A stretch of 64,000 nucleotides of DNA. Origin: Siphonodentalium dalli. Its lineage: Eukaryota; Mollusca; Scaphopoda; Gadilida; Siphonodentaliidae. Location: NCBI GenBank assembly GCA_032622095.1, contig CP136063.1:209487934-209551933 (forward strand), given 5' to 3'. The notes under the pieces are model-generated. The model saw only the letters and a list, made by a program, of their open reading frames with translations, was not told the DNA's origin and searched no databases. This document shows, piece by piece, positions 62,955 through 64,000 of the stretch. The translations under genes were made by a program, and so were the position numbers. Each line of letters opens with the position of its first letter. The stretch's first letter is position 1.

Positions 62955-63409
62955 ATTTAATCCCAATCTCTGGTAATGCCTCCAGAGGGCTTGGTTGAAA
63001 TGGAAAGCGCATCCATGTATTGTCGGGTTGTCGAATACACTTCTTAGGGCCTGCCACATTGCCGCCTCAAAATCCACGACGAAAGATGTTACATTGGTGC
63101 TTTCCATGTGGCTCAGCACAGCCTGTATAACCTTCTTGTAGTCTTGCTTAGTTCTCGGGACATCAGAACGAAACAAAGAGGCAGTTGTTTCATGTTATCT
63201 CCCGACCGGACGAAAGCGTGGATGCTGAAGAGTTGCGTGAACGGCTTGTCGACGACACTGAAGGTTCCATCAAGATACCATGTCTTGGCTCTGGCAAGAA
63301 GGGATAGCTGTTTGGTTGTTGCAAAAATGACATGTCTGGCGGCCCCTACTCTTATGTCATCTCTATAGAAATCATCACTGGCATGTTTGGAGAGATAATC
63401 CTGTTCCAT
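62955..63409 (-). pseudogene. MULE transposase exon with frameshift
   Basis: Acceptor TTATTTGCAG before 63409, donor at 62954 (GTAAGT). The first frame has HVIFATTKQLSLLARAKTWY then LDGTFSVVDKPFTQLFSIHA, the MULE domain with the first catalytic Asp. Near 63150-63160 the frame shifts into TKQDYKKVIQAVLSHMESTN, SFVVDFEAAMWQALRS (second Asp) and GCAFHFNQALWRHYQRLGL. Both halves are conserved MULE segments, so a single indel probably broke a recently active gene. A sequencing error cannot be excluded. Confidence 0.85.
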
Positions 63410-63539
63410 CTGCAAATAAAGGAAAACATAATCTCATTATAATAGTCAAAGAATGAAAAAAATTAGGAAAAATATTTATAGCATAGTGCAGTTATATCTA
63501 TGTCAATTATATATTTAATATACACTATATGTATAGTAT

Positions 63540-63994
63540 ATCTGCCTTGATTCTGGTCGATATCTGGATACCAGGATTCGATGTATGACTGTGGCCCCTG
63601 ATGTTCGGTATGAAGGTGTCGCTGGTTGGTTGGTTAATCATCGCTGGACATGCAGATGGTGTTCGGACGCTACATCTCCACTCGACGGTGCCGTTCTTTT
63701 GTATTCGCTTGTGGACAAATGTGTACCCAGCGCTGCTGACTAACTTCCGTTTACCTCTCTTGGTTCCATTGTCGACGATGTTGTAGGTTGTCGTCATTTC
63801 TAAATCTGCCATATCATCAGGGTGAATGGATTCTTCGAGGATAGACTCTTCTTTTTCTTCTGGTTTTCTGTTTCTAACTTCCCGCGAAACGTCGAACTGT
63901 GAGTTGTTCAAGCTGTCGAGGATCTGGAAATTACCCTGTGACGATTGCCTGGTACTTTCAAGTGGTGGCGGAAGATCGGTGGTAACGGTTGACT
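63540..63994 (-). CDS. FLYWCH zinc-finger exon of the MULE-type gene
   Basis: A TTTTAG acceptor at the window edge would start the exon at 63994; otherwise it continues beyond 64000. The start (ESTVTTDLPPPLESTRQSSQ) is a Pro/Ser linker. The FLYWCH-like part is LVSSAGYTFVHKRIQKNGTV, EWRCSVRTPSACPAMI then HSHTSNPG, with the expected W-x-C, C and H-x-H residues. FLYWCH plus MULE is a standard animal Mutator-like architecture. The PHD-like module expected at the N-terminus (seen at 54083) would be upstream, outside the window. The donor is unclear. Confidence 0.8.
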
Positions 63995-64000
63995 CTAAAA

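Noticed and set aside
1-64000. tRNA and rRNA genes
   Set aside because: I found no convincing tRNA B-box-like GGTTCRANTCC with a fitting A box and cloverleaf, and no rRNA-like conserved block; a tRNAscan run would be decisive.

Overview
The window looks like a metazoan nuclear genome, most likely a lophotrochozoan and probably a mollusc. The reasons are AT-rich sequence rich in ACATGTA-type motifs, genes split by long introns with GT..AG borders, and very dense, nested non-autonomous DNA transposons, Helitrons and MULE/FLYWCH elements. It contains no bacterial-type operons, rRNA, tRNA or CRISPR. The species call is inference.

The only convincing intact gene is on the minus strand, from about 46.7 kb down to 15.9 kb. 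Seven exons can be chained by sequence, at 46161-46623 (or -46696), 40703-41036, 37435-37993, 35400-35624, 33773-33970, 27624-27908 and 15884-16461. Every junction has GT..AG borders, every splice phase agrees, and there is no internal stop. It encodes about 880-905 aa: a DUF6729-like Cys-rich N-terminal domain, an RNase-H-like, transposase-like core and a Lys-rich, Cys-containing tail. Two acidic positions that I remember as conserved in relatives appear replaced here (KIHS, YVNHGCC). About 92% of the span is intron, filled with transposons.

Layout. 0-1.3 kb: a TE-associated ORF and duplicated 3' blocks. 1.8-2.3 kb: a broken zinc-finger exon inside an inverted duplication. 6.97-8.22 kb: two Helitrons head to tail. 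8.2-15.5 kb: several palindromic MITE families, a clean hAT MITE with 8-bp TSD, and a 386-bp element with a 9-bp direct repeat made of palindromes within a palindrome. 16-47 kb: the split gene with intronic TEs. These include a pogo-like element (22.05-26.89 kb) interrupted by a 3.87-kb Helitron, YY1-motif-rich 160-bp tandem arrays (36.3-37.4 and 42.3-46.06 kb), the second split by an internally deleted piggyBac at a TTAA, and a 46-bp copy of exon 4 lodged in a later intron. 47-50 kb: a dead non-LTR reverse transcriptase and a foldback element. 49.9-53.3 kb: a large inverted-repeat element with an array of GAGCGGTATACCGCTC palindromes. 53.5-58.9 kb: a 4.15-kb MULE-like element with a PHD-type exon, plus its 0.9-kb deletion derivative nested inside another TIR element. 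60-64 kb: a second copy of the TE ORF, a 166-bp near-perfect palindrome, a 16-bp minisatellite and a FLYWCH + MULE transposase gene with a frameshift.

The window is thus one TE-derived gene in a transposon graveyard with well-resolved insertion boundaries. Names of families rest on motif recognition; no database search was run.
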